Shown here: positions 20,784 to 23,071 of the stretch, one piece after another | How positions within the stretch are numbered: position 1 is the stretch's first letter | How the letters are laid out: every line of letters begins with the position of its first letter | IMG/VR virus record: IMGVR_UViG_3300044631_002329 | Location: 1 to 23,071 of that record | Length of the DNA: 23,071 bases | Reading direction: 5' to 3' (one strand) | From: a virus | Translations under genes and position numbers: made by a program | Notes under the pieces: model-generated | Databases searched by the model: none | What the model saw: the letters and a program-made list of their open reading frames with translations, nothing else | Told to the model about the DNA's origin: nothing

Positions 20784-22096
20784 TGTCACAATCTGTAGCA
20801 GCATTTAAACCAAATTATTTCATTATACAATCATTGGATGGTAGTAAAAAAATTGATATTACCAATTCCTTGTTGTTTTTTGATTATTTTGAAGATATTT
20901 TATCACCTTGTGTAACTGCTACTGCACAGGTGATTAATAGTACAAGTCTATTCAATCTTTTGCCAATTCGTGGTGGAGAAAAAGTTTCTATTAGTGTTGA
21001 TACTGCATTTGGTGAGTTTTTATTTGATGGTGATAATGCTTTTTATGTTTATAAGGTTAGTAATCTTGATGCTCAAAAATCAAGTGAGATGTTTACTTTG
21101 CACTTAGTTTCTCGTGAAGGTTTAACAAATGATACTGTTAGATGCGAAAGAAAATATGCAGGAAATATTCAGACTACAGTAACTAAAATTTTAAAGGATG
21201 TATTAAAAACTAAAAAGTTTAAAAGTGAAAATATAGAATCAACATCAAACGAATTTTCTTTTATTGGAAATAATAGAAAACCATTTCACGTTTTGACTTG
21301 GTTAGGTCCAAAAGCAGTTCCTGCAAATGGGCAAAATTCGGGAACATCTGGAGGTGAAAATAGTGGAATAGCAAAGGGAACTGCTGGATTTTTATTTTAT
21401 GAGAATAAAGACGGTTTTAATTTTAGAAGTATTGACAGTTTAGTATCAAGCACTCAAATACAAAATAATAGTGCCGATAAGGAGTCAATATATAGTTATC
21501 AGTATGCTCCAATAATTGAGAGTAATAATGTAGAAACAAATTTTAGAATTTTAAATTATAAGTATGAAAAGAATATTGACTTGATGAAAGCATTGAGAGT
21601 TGGTATGTACTCAAATAAAACATATTATTTTGATTTGTATTCAAATACTTTAGATATTTACAAATACACAGTAAAGGACCAAGTTAAGAATAAATTAGGT
21701 GCTTCTAAGAGTATCGTTGTATCTGAAGAATTTGGAGATAGTATTAGTAGAATTATGTTTAAATCTTCTGATAGAGGAAACTTGAATAATGATGGAACGA
21801 TAAGTGGTAAGTCTAGAAGTGGTGCTGATATGTCAATGTCTTATTCTAGATATAATTTATTGTTCACTCAGGCACTAAATATGGTTATACCTTGCAATAT
21901 AAGATTGAAAGTTGGAGATATCATAAAGGCACAGTTTCCAAGAATCACAAGAACAGACAATAAAGAAGCAGATGACGAACAGAGTGGAAACTACTTGATT
22001 AAAGAATTAAGACATCATTTTGAAGGAAATCAAATGGTTACAAGTGTAAAACTAATTCGTGATAGTTACGGTCTTTACGGTCCTCAAAACGGGTAA
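20783..22096 (+). CDS. Baseplate hub protein, gp27-like
   Basis: A 437-residue beta-rich protein; T4 gp27 has 391. Its first part (LDGSKKIDITNSLLFFDYFE, FNLLPIRGGEKVSISVDTAF) and last part (IPCNIRLKVGDIIKAQFPRI, GNYLIKELRHHFEGNQMVTS) follow the hub pattern seen in gp27 and other phage hub proteins, where a ring supports the gp5 needle. The middle carries an Asn/Ser/Gly insertion (NGQNSGTSGGENSGIAKGTA). Position supports this: it follows the gp51-like and hydrolase genes and precedes gp5. I am less sure of direct homology to gp27 than of the hub role. Confidence 0.72.
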   Translation: MSQSVAAFKPNYFIIQSLDGSKKIDITNSLLFFDYFEDILSPCVTATAQVINSTSLFNLLPIRGGEKVSISVDTAFGEFLFDGDNAFYVYKVSNLDAQKSSEMFTLHLVSREGLTNDTVRCERKYAGNIQTTVTKILKDVLKTKKFKSENIESTSNEFSFIGNNRKPFHVLTWLGPKAVPANGQNSGTSGGENSGIAKGTAGFLFYENKDGFNFRSIDSLVSSTQIQNNSADKESIYSYQYAPIIESNNVETNFRILNYKYEKNIDLMKALRVGMYSNKTYYFDLYSNTLDIYKYTVKDQVKNKLGASKSIVVSEEFGDSISRIMFKSSDRGNLNNDGTISGKSRSGADMSMSYSRYNLLFTQALNMVIPCNIRLKVGDIIKAQFPRITRTDNKEADDEQSGNYLIKELRHHFEGNQMVTSVKLIRDSYGLYGPQNG

Positions 22097-22101
22097 GAAA
22101 A

Positions 22102-22311
22102 ATGGATTTACAACAATTCATACATACTATAAATGATGAATTGGGAAATTCATCATTAAATAAACAAAGAAAAAGATACTTAGAAGCACATTTGGAAGAA
22201 CTTTTGGAATATCAAAAGAACAATCCAAATAATACTTTAATACCAAATGCATTAGAACTATTTTGCGATTTAAACCCAAACGCACTGGAGTGTAGAATTT
22301 ACGATGATTGA
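22102..22311 (+). CDS. 69-aa helical protein between hub genes, function unknown
   Basis: A 69-residue helical protein: MDLQQFIHTINDELGNSSLN, a Lys/Glu-rich helix (RKRYLEAHLEELLEYQKNN) and an ending with two Cys (ELFCDLNPNALECRIYDD). It starts five bases after the hub gene and overlaps gp5 by eight bases (ATGATTGA), so it is very likely translated with gp5. It may be an assembly chaperone for the hub or needle, by position only. Confidence 0.75.
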   Translation: MDLQQFIHTINDELGNSSLNKQRKRYLEAHLEELLEYQKNNPNNTLIPNALELFCDLNPNALECRIYDD

Positions 22312-23071
22312 AGAGGCTTTATTGAAATCCAATTACATTGGTAAAGATGGTTTTTATTGGTGGATTGGACAAGTAGCAAATCAAAACTCTTGGAAAAGTA
22401 AATCTCAGTTTTCGGAGGAAAAGGGTTCTGACGGTAAAGTGTGGGCAGCAAGATGTAAGGTAAGAATTGTTGGTCATCATACTTTTGATGGTAATGTTCT
22501 TCCTGATGATGATTTGCCTTGGGCACAGATTATGATGGACCCTGCTTTTGGAAGTGGACAAGGTGGTATGGGGGCAACAATAAATTTAAAGGGTGGTGAG
22601 ACTTGCTTTGGATTTTTTATTGACGGAGATGACGCACAACAACCGGTTATAATGGGTCTTCTTCATCGTAGTGATGGAGTTAAGAATTTAATCAGTGAAG
22701 ATGCAATAGCAAAGGAAAAAAGTTCTCAATTTAAACCATTTACTGGACATCCTGGAAATAATATCCCATCAACTCAAAGAAGTTATAGAAAAGATAAGGA
22801 AATTAATCCAGAAAATCCACAGGCAGAAACTTCTCCACTATCTACAAAAGATAAAGTGGATATTGCTTTTAATCCTACTGTTGGTTTTTATACTGGAACC
22901 TCTCGTGTTTTTCCTCAATATGGAGATAGACTTCAATTTGATGCATCATCCATATGGCAAGTTGCGAAAAAGGCAGACATAGAAATTACAATACCAAGTG
23001 GTTGTCAGAATGGATTGATAGGTGATATTACACAAGGTCTCCAGGACTTTATGGCAATTACAAATGGATTG
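22304..23071 (+). CDS. 5: Baseplate central spike protein gp5, N-terminal part (cut by window edge)
   Basis: From ATG 22304 the frame stays open to the last base, giving 256 residues. Residues ~16-130 are the OB-fold of gp5: WWIGQVANQ, KCKV-type strand ARCKVRIVGHHTFDGN, then LPDDDLPWAQIMMDPAFGSG and a strand ending DDAQQPVIMGLLHR, where T4 gp5 has FVGVVEDR, RVRVRVVGLHP, LPWMSVIQP and GIVLGTYGG. The segment GHPGNNIPSTQRSY follows. In T4 a lysozyme domain comes next (about residue 174), but here residues 150-256 show no lysozyme motif. The C-terminal beta-helix would lie beyond the edge. It pairs with the hub protein upstream. Confidence 0.88.
   Translation, partial: MIEEALLKSNYIGKDGFYWWIGQVANQNSWKSKSQFSEEKGSDGKVWAARCKVRIVGHHTFDGNVLPDDDLPWAQIMMDPAFGSGQGGMGATINLKGGETCFGFFIDGDDAQQPVIMGLLHRSDGVKNLISEDAIAKEKSSQFKPFTGHPGNNIPSTQRSYRKDKEINPENPQAETSPLSTKDKVDIAFNPTVGFYTGTSRVFPQYGDRLQFDASSIWQVAKKADIEITIPSGCQNGLIGDITQGLQDFMAITNGL

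Noticed and set aside
1-23071. tRNA genes, integrase, attachment sites or insertion sequences
   Set aside because: No cloverleaf with a T-loop signature, no recombinase or transposase motif and no long terminal repeats were recognised by eye; a tRNA search program was not available.

Overview
The window is a piece of a lytic T4-like cyanophage (cyanomyovirus) genome, most likely infecting marine Synechococcus or Prochlorococcus. Three lines of evidence agree. There are T4-type structural and replication genes (gp32, gp59, gp33, gp4, gp48, gp53, gp26, gp5). There are cyanophage auxiliary metabolic genes (talC transaldolase, gnd, phoH, thyX, glutaredoxin). The DNA is AT-rich and tightly packed, with genes joined by ATGA, TAATG or GTGA overlaps. 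No integrase, attachment site, tRNA, rRNA, insertion sequence or CRISPR array was seen, and no gene-free stretch exceeds 300 bases.

Layout. 1-2915: the end of an unidentified gene, a metallophosphoesterase, then a translationally coupled cassette talC / 68-aa protein / gnd / 38-aa protein that would push host sugars through the pentose phosphate pathway (NADPH and ribose for nucleotides). 2896-5426: a small Cys/His protein, a 643-aa glycine-rich adhesin or tail fibre whose LamG-like domain is interrupted by a polyglycine module, and an HNH endonuclease whose start codon lies in a hairpin. 5431-8077: glutaredoxin, several small conserved phage proteins, a terminator, and thyX. 8102-11965: an 80-aa protein, PhoH ATPase, a PD-(D/E)XK exonuclease, late-transcription co-activator gp33, helicase loader gp59, a DUF1825 protein and ssDNA-binding protein gp32, in the T4 order 33-59-32. 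A strong terminator closes this block.

11998-15634 lies on the minus strand and, read 5'->3' on that strand, encodes head-completion nuclease gp4, an unidentified 165-aa protein, tail-tube cap gp48, baseplate wedge gp53 and a 97-aa protein resembling the C-terminal module of gp53. From 15666 to the end the plus strand carries the baseplate hub and tail block: a tail-tube/initiator-like protein, gp26, a gp51-like small protein, two large proteins with peptidoglycan-hydrolase domains (SleB-like and M23), a gp27-like hub protein, a 69-aa protein and the N-terminal 256 residues of gp5, cut by the window edge.

Regulation visible in the sequence. T4-type late promoter motifs (TATAAATA or 7/8 matches) lie 20-38 bases upstream of the adhesin, HNH, glutaredoxin, a doubtful 44-codon ORF, the 196-aa and 80-aa unknowns, gp4 and gp26. 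Host sigma-70-like promoters precede talC and gp32, and a third lies just before the 67-aa protein. The most interesting points are the HNH start-codon hairpin paired with a late promoter, the regularly spaced AATACG repeats in the gp32 leader, the apparently split gp53, the LamG domain split by a polyglycine insertion, and the two different wall hydrolases in tandem.
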